The notes below the pieces were generated by a model. It worked only from the letters and a program-made list of their open reading frames with translations. It was not told the DNA's origin and did no database searches. This document shows, piece after piece, positions 8,484-16,579 of a stretch of DNA of 64,000 nt. The position numbers were made by a program, and so were the translations under genes. Numbering within the stretch: position 1 is the stretch's first letter; every line of letters starts with the position of its first letter. Source of the DNA: Scytolyngbya sp. HA4215-MV1 (GTDB lineage Bacteria; Cyanobacteriota; Cyanobacteriia; Leptolyngbyales; Leptolyngbyaceae); contig JAHHIA010000006.1 in the NCBI GenBank assembly GCA_019359045.1, positions 186,001 to 250,000 of the forward strand. The letters run 5' to 3'.

Positions 8484-9758
8484 ATGAGTCTGTCTACCCT
8501 GATCCTGGCTGCATTGGCAGTTGGAGTGGCGTTTGGTGCCTTGCTCAACGGGTTTTTCCCAGATTCGATTGAACCGATCGATCACTATTTACTCAGCCCA
8601 GCCGGAGAAGCCTTTCTGCGGCTGATCCAATTTGTGGTAGTGCCGATCGTCTTTTCTTCGCTGATTTTGGGACTCACCCGCATTCAAAGCGCCACCAGGG
8701 TTGGACGTTATGTGGTCAAACTGCTCGCCATCTATCTGATTACCAGTTTCCTGGCGCTTTGTTTGGGAATGACGATTGCCTACTTATTACAACCCGGGGC
8801 AGGAGTGACTGGATTTGTTCCGGCGGCGGCAAGCAGTGCCACGCCTACTCCCTCGTTGATCCGTTGGTTAATCAGCTTGATTCCGGTCAATCCCCTAGAA
8901 GCGTTGAGTACTGGCAACCTCCTACAAATCATTTTTTCGGCTGCCTTGTTTGGTATTGGCATTCAGCTCGCCCAGGAAAAGTCAAAGCCATTCGTTGAGT
9001 TGATAGAAAGCGTTTACGCCATTAGTGAAAAAATTCTTTCTGTCATTTTGTATGCCGCTCCGTTTGGCGTATTCGCCCTGATGAGTTCGGTGATTGCCAC
9101 ACAGGGCTTGGGACTCGTGTCCAGGTTGTTGCTCTATGTGTTGGGGTTACTCTTTTCCACTGCCCTGATGATTGGGTTTTACGCAAGTATTTTAGGGTTG
9201 CTGAAAGCGGAGCCAGCCAAATTCTTTCGCAGTCTTGCGCCAGCCCTATCCCTTGCCTTTGGGACTGCCAGTTCCAATGCTGCCCTGCCGATCGTCCTGA
9301 AAGATGTACAGGCAGGATATGGCTTGCGAGCGGATATCGCCAGTTTTGCAATTCCGCTGGGAACTGCGCTCAAGCGAGATGGTTCCGCCATTCTGCAAGG
9401 ATTTAATGCCTTGTTTATTGCTCAAATCTATCAGGTGCCTTTGACGCCTTCGTTGCTGATGGCGATTGCTCTTAGCAGTTTGTTGGTGTCGTTCAGCACG
9501 CCCGGTGTACCGGGATCGGCGTTGATTACTATGACAACCGTACTCTCGGCTGCGGGATTGCCCCTGGAAGGGGTGGCGCTCGTTGCTGGAGTCGATCGTC
9601 TCACCGATGGTTCCAAAACAGTTCTAAATATCGTCGGTAACAGTGTGAATGCTATCTTACTGAGCTATTGGGAGGGGAATGAAGCAAGCGAAGCCAGTTT
9701 GGATCTTTCTTTAGCGGGCGAAAGAGTCGAAATCCCTGTGCAATCGATCGATTCTTAA
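8484..9758 (+). CDS. Dicarboxylate/amino acid:cation symporter (DAACS family)
   Basis: A 424-residue inner-membrane transporter of the GltP/DctA family, which moves C4-dicarboxylates or acidic amino acids with Na+ or H+. It has eight or so hydrophobic helices and the family core motifs: serine-rich SSNAALPIVLKD (helical hairpin 1), a hairpin-2 motif SFSTPGVPGSAL, and DRLTDGSKTVLNIVGN at the end. In this last motif the usual NMxxDGT region is altered, so the substrate cannot be read from sequence. The ATG at 8484 is preceded by CCTGGAGTTTAGACGG, a good Shine-Dalgarno. The gene is 71 bases downstream of the c-di-GMP enzyme. Confidence 0.9.
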   Translation: MSLSTLILAALAVGVAFGALLNGFFPDSIEPIDHYLLSPAGEAFLRLIQFVVVPIVFSSLILGLTRIQSATRVGRYVVKLLAIYLITSFLALCLGMTIAYLLQPGAGVTGFVPAAASSATPTPSLIRWLISLIPVNPLEALSTGNLLQIIFSAALFGIGIQLAQEKSKPFVELIESVYAISEKILSVILYAAPFGVFALMSSVIATQGLGLVSRLLLYVLGLLFSTALMIGFYASILGLLKAEPAKFFRSLAPALSLAFGTASSNAALPIVLKDVQAGYGLRADIASFAIPLGTALKRDGSAILQGFNALFIAQIYQVPLTPSLLMAIALSSLLVSFSTPGVPGSALITMTTVLSAAGLPLEGVALVAGVDRLTDGSKTVLNIVGNSVNAILLSYWEGNEASEASLDLSLAGERVEIPVQSIDS

Positions 9759-9857
9759 GAAACGGTAGAGTGAGAATTCCAAAAAAACAGCGCCTAGAAC
9801 TGGAACAATTGCCTAAAATCTGTCATTTACGATCTATCGTCTACTCCTATTCTGGCA

Positions 9858-9950
9858 TGGCTGGTTGGTGGACACCGTTTTCACTCTTCTGTCATGGCGC
9901 TGCCAGGCAACAAGGGCGTCCATCTTTTCATGGTGTCTACCAACCAGCTA
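9858..9950. repeat. Long inverted repeat (stem-loop or MITE-like)
   Basis: Arm TGGCTGGTTGGTGGACACC (9858-9876) is matched by GGTGTCTACCAACCAGCTA (9932-9950) on the opposite strand with about two mismatches over 19 bases. The arms enclose 55 bases. The element lies 100 bases past the symporter stop. Confidence 0.7.
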
Positions 9951-9967
9951 GCCTCAACTCAATATCT

Positions 9968-10020
9968 AGCGTTTAATGTCTAAGGGTTTAATGTCTAAGC
10001 GTTTAACGTCTAATGTCTAA
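9968..10020. repeat. Short direct repeats (TTTAAYGTCTAA)
   Basis: TTTAATGTCTAAG occurs twice, followed by TTTAACGTCTAA and a partial AATGTCTAA, with a spacing of about 15 bases. The array sits at the 3' end of the minus-strand gene ending at 10032. Confidence 0.7.
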
Positions 10021-10031
10021 TAAGGTCAGGG

Positions 10032-11006
10032 CTAAAAGTTGTAGCCAATCCCCAATAGCAAGCCCACAGCAGGATTGTCAAATAAGCTAGCGTTGATCGA
10101 GGCAGTGGCAGTGAATTGACGAGACAGCGGCACATCCACGCCACCCGTAACCAAAAGATCTACGGCGCTATCATTCCCAAGTGAAATTGCAAGTCCGGCT
10201 CCAAGAAACGGAGCAACGCGGAAGTTAATATCGTCTTCGCCAATCGGATAGAAATCATACGTTACGGGAATCAATATGGTTACATCGCTTGCAATCAGCA
10301 CCGATGGACGAACTGAAATTCTTTGAGTCAAACCAATCTTACTCAGAATGGCAAAAGACCCCTCACCGAGTGCGGTATCGCCATCGCCAATGCCAATATT
10401 GCCACCAATGCCAAGATAGCTAGGGCCCGAGCGCGTCGCCCGACCTGGCACGACTTCTTGAGCAACGGCATTGGGCATGGTCTCGATCGGACGGTCGGAG
10501 GTCGCTTTGGGCGAGTGGCTGGAATCAGTCAACAGAGCCGCTGACAAAAACGCGGTACCAGGTACAGGCACCGTTGCTGCTGGGGCTGGGGTGGGAACAG
10601 ACTCTTCAACTGGGTGAACGATCGCGACGGTTGGATTTGCCCCCACCCCCGTACCGACTGAATGATCAGCAGCAGCGGAGCCGGGTTCAGCCAGATGAAT
10701 CTGACTCGTCGGCTCAGCCAGAGCAGGCTTCGCTGCAACATGAACTGGTGCGGAAACGATGTTCAACGATGTTAGATCCGCAGGCATCGGCGTTGCCAAC
10801 GGATTGCTAGAATCGCCAGGCACGATCGCCGAGGATGACGGCAACGCCGCAATTGCAGTCGTCTCTGTCGTTGATGGATTGGCTGACTCAGGTTGAGCAG
10901 ACACTGGTTGAGCAGACGCTGCTTGGGCAGAGACTTTGCCGCATCCAACTGCAAGAATTGCAGCACTCACCAGAAAAGATATGGATTTCACCAAAGCAAG
11001 TTTCAT
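10032..11006 (-). CDS. Exported protein with outer-membrane beta-barrel-like C-terminus
   Basis: A 324-residue protein starting at the ATG at 11006, where a signal peptide begins (MKLALVKSISFLVSAAILAV, then a Cys at residue 22 and a likely cleavage site near AQA). An upstream start at 11063 would bury the signal peptide. Residues 25-190 are Ala/Pro/Ser/Thr-rich and low complexity. From about 195 (YLGIGGNIGIGDGD) the sequence alternates in a beta-strand pattern and ends with ...LGIGYNF; a terminal Phe is typical of outer-membrane barrels. I do not recognise a specific family. The gene is probably monocistronic, with its own leader in 11007-11299. Confidence 0.7.
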   Translation of the reverse strand: MKLALVKSISFLVSAAILAVGCGKVSAQAASAQPVSAQPESANPSTTETTAIAALPSSSAIVPGDSSNPLATPMPADLTSLNIVSAPVHVAAKPALAEPTSQIHLAEPGSAAADHSVGTGVGANPTVAIVHPVEESVPTPAPAATVPVPGTAFLSAALLTDSSHSPKATSDRPIETMPNAVAQEVVPGRATRSGPSYLGIGGNIGIGDGDTALGEGSFAILSKIGLTQRISVRPSVLIASDVTILIPVTYDFYPIGEDDINFRVAPFLGAGLAISLGNDSAVDLLVTGGVDVPLSRQFTATASINASLFDNPAVGLLLGIGYNF

Positions 11007-11299
11007 GGAGACTCCTTCAGGCTTATCAACTAGAACCGTGATATCTGGGCAGCAAAACATCACCGGGCTTACCCGTTACATAATCTGCACTTTCACCGGG
11101 GGCAATCCAGTGCGATTTGGGGAGAGATGTCAAATTGCCCTCTCAAATTTAGTGCAAATCGATCGGCAAACACCTATCTCTTTGAGAAGAATTGCTAAAA
11201 AACCAGAAAAAAACAGATTCCTACATGATTTCGACGAAATTCAGCCCAAATTGCTCCCCAAAATTACCCTTTTCTCCATTCTCCCTTTTCTCCATCCCA

Positions 11300-12238
11300 T
11301 CACCCCAAAGTCATCACCGCCTCAGCCACTCGCTGTGAAATAAACGGCAGAATCGTCTCATTCTGGCTGTGTGCCTTCCCCTCGGTAAACACTACCAGCA
11401 GATAGGGACGCACATTGGGCAACTCAATATAGGCAGCATCATGCCGTACCTGGCTGGTTAAACCCGCTTTTGACCACAGCTGAGATGAGGGTGGAACGCC
11501 CTCGCCCAAAAAGCCGGTGACCTGGTTTTCTGGATCGGCTGCCAAATCTTGGGGAGCTAGCGATCGCCGCATCAGTGCCATCATTGCCTGCGATCGGTCG
11601 GGTGAAACTGCCACACCCCCAATCAGGCTGTGCAGTAGACGAGCCGTGGCAATCGTCGTCAAGATATTGCGGTTTTCTCGCGACTTACCGACAAACGCCT
11701 GTTCCCGTCCATAGGGACCATCACACCAGGTCTTTTGGTTCACATTAATGCTTTCCAACTCTACCCAGTTCAACGATTGAAAATAGCGATTGACAATATT
11801 CCGTTGTTGTTTCCAGGTTTCAAACGGGGCGGGGGGCAACTCTGGTCCACTCGTTGTTCCTGTCAAAACATCCAGTATCAAACTCGTGGCATCATTACTG
11901 GAATCGACAATCATGTCGCGTACCGCCCGATCCAGTTCTGCCGAAGCTTGAACCATCCCCTGATTCAACCACTCATGGACTGCTACCAAATAAAACAGTT
12001 TGACAATACTTGCTGGATAAATCCGCTCGACGCCCCGATAACTATATCCCCGCACTGGATATTGCCAAAACTCTTCTGGGCTGAGCGCTCCTCCTGTGTT
12101 GACAATAAAAGGGGGATCGTACACGAGCCAAGTGAGCGCTAATTGATGCCGCGCCAAACTCGGAAATTCTGCCCAGACGTTCTCCAGAATGAGATCGCCC
12201 AGTTCTTCTAATTGTGGATCTTTATGAAAGAATGTCAT
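11300..12238 (-). CDS. Serine hydrolase, class A beta-lactamase fold
   Basis: A 312-residue protein with the class A beta-lactamase/penicillin-binding fold. The nucleophile motif SxxK is Ser77-Ile-Val-Lys80 in YPASIVKLF, the SDN-like motif is Ser113-Ser-Asn115 in VDSSNDAT, and a KTG-like motif appears as KAG in WSKAGLTS (about 262). There is no signal peptide, so a cytoplasmic enzyme or one with an unrecognised export route is likely. Cyanobacterial members of this group are generally annotated as serine hydrolases rather than as resistance enzymes; activity on beta-lactams cannot be assumed from sequence. Confidence 0.85.
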   Translation of the reverse strand: MTFFHKDPQLEELGDLILENVWAEFPSLARHQLALTWLVYDPPFIVNTGGALSPEEFWQYPVRGYSYRGVERIYPASIVKLFYLVAVHEWLNQGMVQASAELDRAVRDMIVDSSNDATSLILDVLTGTTSGPELPPAPFETWKQQRNIVNRYFQSLNWVELESINVNQKTWCDGPYGREQAFVGKSRENRNILTTIATARLLHSLIGGVAVSPDRSQAMMALMRRSLAPQDLAADPENQVTGFLGEGVPPSSQLWSKAGLTSQVRHDAAYIELPNVRPYLLVVFTEGKAHSQNETILPFISQRVAEAVMTLG

Positions 12239-12255
12239 AGCTGAAGAGATTTGTG

Positions 12256-12281
12256 ATTGTGGATTTTAGATTTTAGATTGA
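12256..12281. repeat. Heptanucleotide repeat (GATTTTA)
   Basis: GATTGTG is followed by GATTTTA, GATTTTA and GATTGAA in register: a short heptameric array like the STRR repeats described in Nostoc/Anabaena. It lies between the serine hydrolase and clpR promoters. Confidence 0.6.
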
Positions 12282-12429
12282 AATACTCCTAATCCTGGCA
12301 GCGAGCTTGTAGAATTCAGAATTCTGCCCCTCTCATCCTCTTTAATCGCTTCACTCCATCCTCCTCCACCGCTGCCAACAGACACGCTACTATGTAAAAA
12401 CAGCGCCATTGTATTGGACAATCACCTCT

Positions 12430-13092
12430 ATGAATTCACCGATTCAGGCTGCCCAATCTCCTTATTACGGAGATTCCTATTACCGGACACCGCCTCCAGA
12501 TTTACCCTCCCTACTGCTTAAGGAACGGATTGTCTATCTTGGGATGCCACTGGTGCCTGCTGTCACTGAACTCATCATTGCAGAATTACTCTATCTGCAA
12601 TACGAAGATCCCGAAAAACCAATTCGCATTTATATCAACTCCACTGGGACTTCTAGCTATAACGGTGAGCCGATCGGGTTCGAGACAGAAGCGTTTGCGA
12701 TCTGTGACACGATGAACTACATCAAACCCCCAGTGCACACTATTTGCATTGGTTCAGCCATGGGCATGGCTGCCATGCTACTGTCTGCGGGCACTAAAGG
12801 GTGCCGTGCCAGCTTACCCAATGCCACGATCGTCTTGCATCAGACCAAGAGCTATGCCAGAGGTCAGGCAACGGATATTCAAATCCGAGCAAAGGAAGTC
12901 CTTGCCAACAAAGCCACTATGGTCGATATCCTGTCCCAAAATACCGGGCAACCCATCGAAAAAGTTGCCAAGGACATGGATCGTCTCCTCTATATGACTC
13001 CTGTGCAGGCAAAGGAATATGGATTGATTGATCGCGTACTCGAAAGCGAAAAAGATCTTCCTACGCCTCTTCCAGCGGGAGCGCTCAAGTAG
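12430..13092 (+). CDS. clpR: ClpR, non-catalytic Clp protease subunit
   Basis: A 220-residue ClpP homologue starting MNSPIQAAQSPYYGD. The position that holds the nucleophilic serine in ClpP (AASMG) reads GSAMG here, so the Ser is Ala. The histidine neighbourhood (VLHQ) and the aspartate (KDMDR) are still present. ClpR subunits form mixed rings with ClpP3 in cyanobacteria and plastids, and the essential ClpCP3/R protease of Synechococcus is built this way. I chose the ATG at 12430; an upstream in-frame start at 12409 adds seven residues that do not fit the family. The gene is followed 98 bases later by clpP3, the usual cyanobacterial operon. Confidence 0.93.
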   Translation: MNSPIQAAQSPYYGDSYYRTPPPDLPSLLLKERIVYLGMPLVPAVTELIIAELLYLQYEDPEKPIRIYINSTGTSSYNGEPIGFETEAFAICDTMNYIKPPVHTICIGSAMGMAAMLLSAGTKGCRASLPNATIVLHQTKSYARGQATDIQIRAKEVLANKATMVDILSQNTGQPIEKVAKDMDRLLYMTPVQAKEYGLIDRVLESEKDLPTPLPAGALK

Positions 13093-13130
13093 TGCCTGGG
13101 TTCTGAGTCATGAGAGAAACACTGGAGACA

Positions 13131-13156
13131 CTCAAAGCTCAAAACTCAAAACTTTC
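13131..13156. repeat. Heptanucleotide repeat (CTCAAAA)
   Basis: ACTCAAAGCTCAAAACTCAAAACT between clpR and clpP3 is a short array of CTCAAAR units. It is the reverse complement of the type seen after clpX at 20753. Confidence 0.6.
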
Positions 13157-13190
13157 TTCCCCCTTATTTATCCTCTAAACGGAGTTTGTT

Positions 13191-13784
13191 ATGCCGATCG
13201 GTGTGCCAAAAGTTCCCTACCGGATGCCGGGGGAGCCTTACAGTCAGTGGATCGATATCTATAACCGCCTATACCGCGAACGTATCATCTTTTTAGGCAA
13301 AGACATTGACGATGAAATCGCCAATCAGATCGTTGCCGTCATGCTGTATCTTGACTCGGAAGATCCTGGCAAAGATATCGTTCTCTATATCAACTCACCG
13401 GGTGGTTCCGTTACAGCAGGCTTGGCAATCTATGACACAATGCAACACATCAAATCAGATGTGGTCACGATTTGTGTGGGTTTAGCAGCCTCGATGGGAT
13501 CGTTCTTGCTAGCAGCAGGCACCAAAGGCAAGCGTCTGGCGCTTCCCCATTCCCGCATTATGATTCACCAACCCTCAGGTGGTACACGCGGACAGGCAAC
13601 GGACATTGAAATTGAAGCACGTGAAATCATTCGGATTCGCCGTCAATTGAACCAAGTCTATGCCGATCGCACCGGGCAGCCATTGACTAGAATCGAGAAA
13701 GATATGGATCGAGACTATTTCATGTCGCCGGAAGAGGCAAAAGAGTACGGCTTAATCGATCGGGTAATTGAGTCCGCGAACTAA
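13191..13784 (+). CDS. clpP3: ATP-dependent Clp protease proteolytic subunit ClpP3
   Basis: A 197-residue serine protease subunit with an intact triad: Ser in GLAASMGSF, His in IMIHQPSGG and Asp in KDMDRDYF. It starts [16 protein letters not shown], the typical start of the cyanobacterial ClpP that pairs with ClpR. It should form the mixed heptameric rings with ClpR that are fed by the ClpC ATPase. The gene is downstream of clpR in the same direction and is followed by a strong stem-loop at 13809, which probably ends the operon. Confidence 0.95.
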   Translation: MPIGVPKVPYRMPGEPYSQWIDIYNRLYRERIIFLGKDIDDEIANQIVAVMLYLDSEDPGKDIVLYINSPGGSVTAGLAIYDTMQHIKSDVVTICVGLAASMGSFLLAAGTKGKRLALPHSRIMIHQPSGGTRGQATDIEIEAREIIRIRRQLNQVYADRTGQPLTRIEKDMDRDYFMSPEEAKEYGLIDRVIESAN

Positions 13785-13808
13785 ATCACTAGCAGCCGAA
13801 CCATTGCC

Positions 13809-13852
13809 AGTCGTCTATTCGGCAATCTGCAGAATCATGAGAATAGACGACT
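13809..13852 (+). terminator. Stem-loop terminator after clpP3
   Basis: A perfect 12-bp inverted repeat, AGTCGTCTATTC (13809-13820) with GAATAGACGACT (13841-13852), encloses a 20-base loop and is followed by TTCTCCCTCTTT. It lies 24 bases past the clpP3 stop. Confidence 0.75.
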
Positions 13853-13927
13853 TTCTCCCTCTTTCCTTATCCACCCATCGCCAATAGTGGCAGAATTCTT
13901 TTATTCGCTCTGCCATTTTGCATTTCA

Positions 13928-14533
13928 ATGAACCTTGCAGATTGCTATCGCCTGCTGGGCCTCAGATCGGGATCGTCGTTTGCGGAAGTCAAAGCATCGT
14001 ATCGCCGTTTGGCACGGCGATACCATCCTGATGTGAACCCCCAAGATCAAAAGGCGAAAGATAAGTTCATTGAAGTCACCGCTGCCTACAAATTTCTGCT
14101 CAGTGCCCTTGATCCAGACGGAGTCACAAAAGCAGTTTCTGCCCAGCCACAGCCGCAGGCTCAGCCATCTTCCCCCGTTACCGTGAAGGTGGTGCGTCAG
14201 TCCCCTACCATTGAATACAATCCAAATCTGTCGATGGTTGAGCAACAGCTCAAGGAAACTTCGTATCAGCAATTGCAGCAGTTGCTCAAATCGCAACGAT
14301 TTCCCAGAGCGATCGCTCTGGTTGAAGGGCTATCCCAAAGAATTCCTCAAGACCCCGAAATTCGCCAATGGCAAGCGATTACCTATCAGCGTTGGGGCCG
14401 TCATCTCGTCAACGAAAAGCAACTGGAGAAAGCCAGAATTTATTTAAAAAAAGCTCTGCGTACTGATCCCCATAATCGATCTCTATGGGCAGAAGTCGAG
14501 CAAGATTTTCGTCGGATGGAACGAATTTTTTAA
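13928..14533 (+). CDS. DnaJ-domain protein
   Basis: A 201-residue protein. Residues 1-57 are a J domain (DCYRLLGL...ASYRRLARRYHPDV) with the essential HPD tripeptide at 33-35, so it should stimulate the ATPase of a DnaK. A Gln/Pro-rich linker follows (72-90), then a helical C-terminal region (about 110-195) that resembles a pair of TPR repeats (QQLLKSQRFPRAIALVEGL; EKARIYLKKALRTDPHNRSLW). It lacks the Gly/Phe region and the zinc finger, so it is a class C J protein, possibly recruiting DnaK to a specific client. It lies among Clp genes. Confidence 0.88.
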   Translation: MNLADCYRLLGLRSGSSFAEVKASYRRLARRYHPDVNPQDQKAKDKFIEVTAAYKFLLSALDPDGVTKAVSAQPQPQAQPSSPVTVKVVRQSPTIEYNPNLSMVEQQLKETSYQQLQQLLKSQRFPRAIALVEGLSQRIPQDPEIRQWQAITYQRWGRHLVNEKQLEKARIYLKKALRTDPHNRSLWAEVEQDFRRMERIF

Positions 14534-15278
14534 GGGATGTCAATCCTGCACTGCTCTTTAAGAAAGCAGACCTCGCCAACGCCTGCATCCTAATTGCGGC
14601 AATCACGAAGTGTCCATGGATACCTGTTACTCTTAAAATACTGATTCAGCCACTAACCTGTTCAGATTTGAGCGCAAGTACTCTAACCGTTCATGTCAAT
14701 CCCTCTAAATATGGATTTAGAGCCAAATTGATTGAAAAGCAGCCATTTAAGCACCTAAATTTCTATACAAATTCAATCCCAGTGATTGAAAATTCATATC
14801 CAGTGATTGAAAATTCATATCATAGATGCCTTTTGAGGGAGAGTTTGATAGAGTGGAGATGTGGATATCCGAACACTTACGGTATCCCTCATTAAACTGA
14901 ACCTCATCAGGGACGCCATTTTAAAGTTTTGGATAACACCTTTTCCACTACCTAGTTTTGGCGATAGCTCAAGTTCTGAATCAAGCATCTATCAAAGGTC
15001 TAGAGATTGAGATTCACCATGGATTTAATTTGCATTCAGCAGAGGTTTTAATCTTTCAGTCTCTGTTTGTATCACTCAGCTTGACGAATTATTTTTGAAG
15101 CAAAATTTATTTCTTTTCTAGATCTTACTGATAGCCTCATTAAGGTACCGAGCTGCTTCTGGCGCTTCGGAAGATGACTGACCAATCCACATTAGACTGT
15201 TTTGTCGTCTCCAGTTTAATTCCGAGTCATTGTTTGACACTTGTGCCTATCCACTTGAAAGCTACGGGGTTTTTTTGA
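14534..15278. other. 745-base intergenic region
   Basis: No credible gene is seen. It holds the small hairpin CTCTAAAT-ATGG-ATTTAGAG (14703-14722) and the two-copy 21-bp tandem repeat at 14780. The promoter of the RsbW-like gene is probably in its last 100 bases. Confidence 0.55.
14780..14821. repeat. Perfect two-copy 21-bp tandem repeat
   Basis: CAGTGATTGAAAATTCATAT plus C is present twice without mismatch (14780-14800 and 14801-14821). Confidence 0.9.
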
Positions 15279-15728
15279 GTGATTTCGCTTTTACCTCGTC
15301 CAACCGGACGCAACTGGAGCACTGTTAGTTTCGCCTCCACCCTTTACCTCATCCCAATTCTGGATCTGCTTCTGGCAGAAATCCCTTCTCGTTGGCAAGC
15401 CGAGCTAAGACTTGGTTTGCAAGAAGCTTTGGTCAATGCTGCCAAACATGGCAACAACTTAGACCCGAACAAGAAGGTTTTAGTCCATTTTTCGATCGTT
15501 GCGGATCAATATTGGTGGGTCATCTCAGACCAGGGGGCTGGTTTCACTCCACCCAGAGCCTGTGCCGCTGATCTCAGTGAACAACTCCCAGAGCAAGAAG
15601 GCGAATGCGGACGCGGACTCTATATTCTTCATCGAATTTTTGACCAGGTGCATTGGAATCAACAGGGTACAGAGTTAAGACTTTGCAAACAAGTTAAAAG
15701 TTCTTCAAAGCTTCCCCTACTTCGCTAA
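15279..15728 (+). CDS. RsbW-like anti-sigma factor / ATP-binding kinase
   Basis: A 149-residue single-domain GHKL ATPase of the HATPase_c_2 type. The N box is LQEALVNAAKHGNN, the G1 box is ISDQGAGFTPP and the G2 box is GRGLYILHRIFDQV. Such proteins phosphorylate an anti-sigma-factor antagonist or bind a sigma factor (partner switching). The start is a GTG at 15279, because no ATG precedes the conserved N box and the frame opens just there. No antagonist or sigma gene is adjacent, so the partner is unknown. Confidence 0.82.
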   Translation: MISLLPRPTGRNWSTVSFASTLYLIPILDLLLAEIPSRWQAELRLGLQEALVNAAKHGNNLDPNKKVLVHFSIVADQYWWVISDQGAGFTPPRACAADLSEQLPEQEGECGRGLYILHRIFDQVHWNQQGTELRLCKQVKSSSKLPLLR

Positions 15729-16579
15729 AATTCGATTGCGTTGCTCATCAATCGTTTATCCTCGATAGTACCTCCTGCTTGGTGGTAGGAAGAAAATCGC
15801 TGCTAGATTTAGTCTCTTGCTCTATTTGGCAGGATTGGATGGTTACTTTTATCTAGAGCATTCTTTAGAAAGATTCAGGTTTAGAAAATCGGCCGTCCGT
15901 TGAGAGCAATGAATGACTCACCGCTGATTCTAGCGTTTAGATGCTTGTATGGGTGTCTGCTTAATCCTTAAAATTCGCGTTGATTCGACACATATACCGA
16001 CGCGGAATCAGTTACCATAGCTAATTGCACGACTAACAAACGTGTTGCCTCAATCAATGCTTGACTCCGTGGAATCAAGTTGGCGCTGATCGAATAGCGG
16101 CTGTTGACCTGGCGATAAAGCAAACCGAATCTCGTTCCGAGTCGGTTCCGTCAAGCCTTGTCAAGCTTTTTCGATGAATTGTTTTTCATCCAGTAAAATT
16201 CAATTCTATGTTAAGCTCTAAAGCCGAGTGAAGCTCTAAAGGGTTGTTTAAAAAGTAAAGTCTGTGATACTAAGCATTTAGAGTTCCTTTCTAGCCCTCC
16301 AAACAGGGGGATGAACTTAAAATCACCCTCCTTGCAAAAGGGGATTTGGGGGGAGCTAGCAGGCGCTATGGCCCACGGTGGGACTTTCCAAAGCATCCTC
16401 GAAGGCTGATCCCAAAGCGATCTTTGTTTTTTGGTTCAGGCTCGTGAAAACAGCAGTAGAGTCTTTTCTGCTCTGTTTTTGTCTGAATCTGTACTCTGTT
16501 AAGGCACCCTGACTAGGATGTCTTCACCATTTCAGCAACGGCTGAACTTGCTCTGCTCACAAGATTTGAATCTAAACCG
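15729..16579. other. 851-base intergenic region upstream of tig
   Basis: No gene is supported. AAGCTCTAAAG occurs twice (16213 and 16231), and a MITE-like repeat is at 16291-16360. The tig promoter should lie in the final part; I could not place it. Confidence 0.5.
16291..16360. repeat. Small palindromic intergenic repeat (CTAGCCCTCCAAAC type)
   Basis: CTAGCCCTCCAAACAGGGGG at the left and GGGGATTTGGGGGGAGCTAG at the right form an imperfect inverted repeat about 70 bases long with CTAG ends. Similar CCCTCC...GGGGATTTGGGGGG segments are common between cyanobacterial genes. Confidence 0.6.

Noticed and set aside
9770..9976. Short plus-strand frame
   Set aside because: It lies across the inverted repeat at 9858 and shows no protein-like pattern.
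11300..12238. Antibiotic-resistance beta-lactamase
   Set aside because: The fold and SxxK motif are present, but the KTG motif is altered and no signal peptide is seen; a housekeeping serine hydrolase is as likely.
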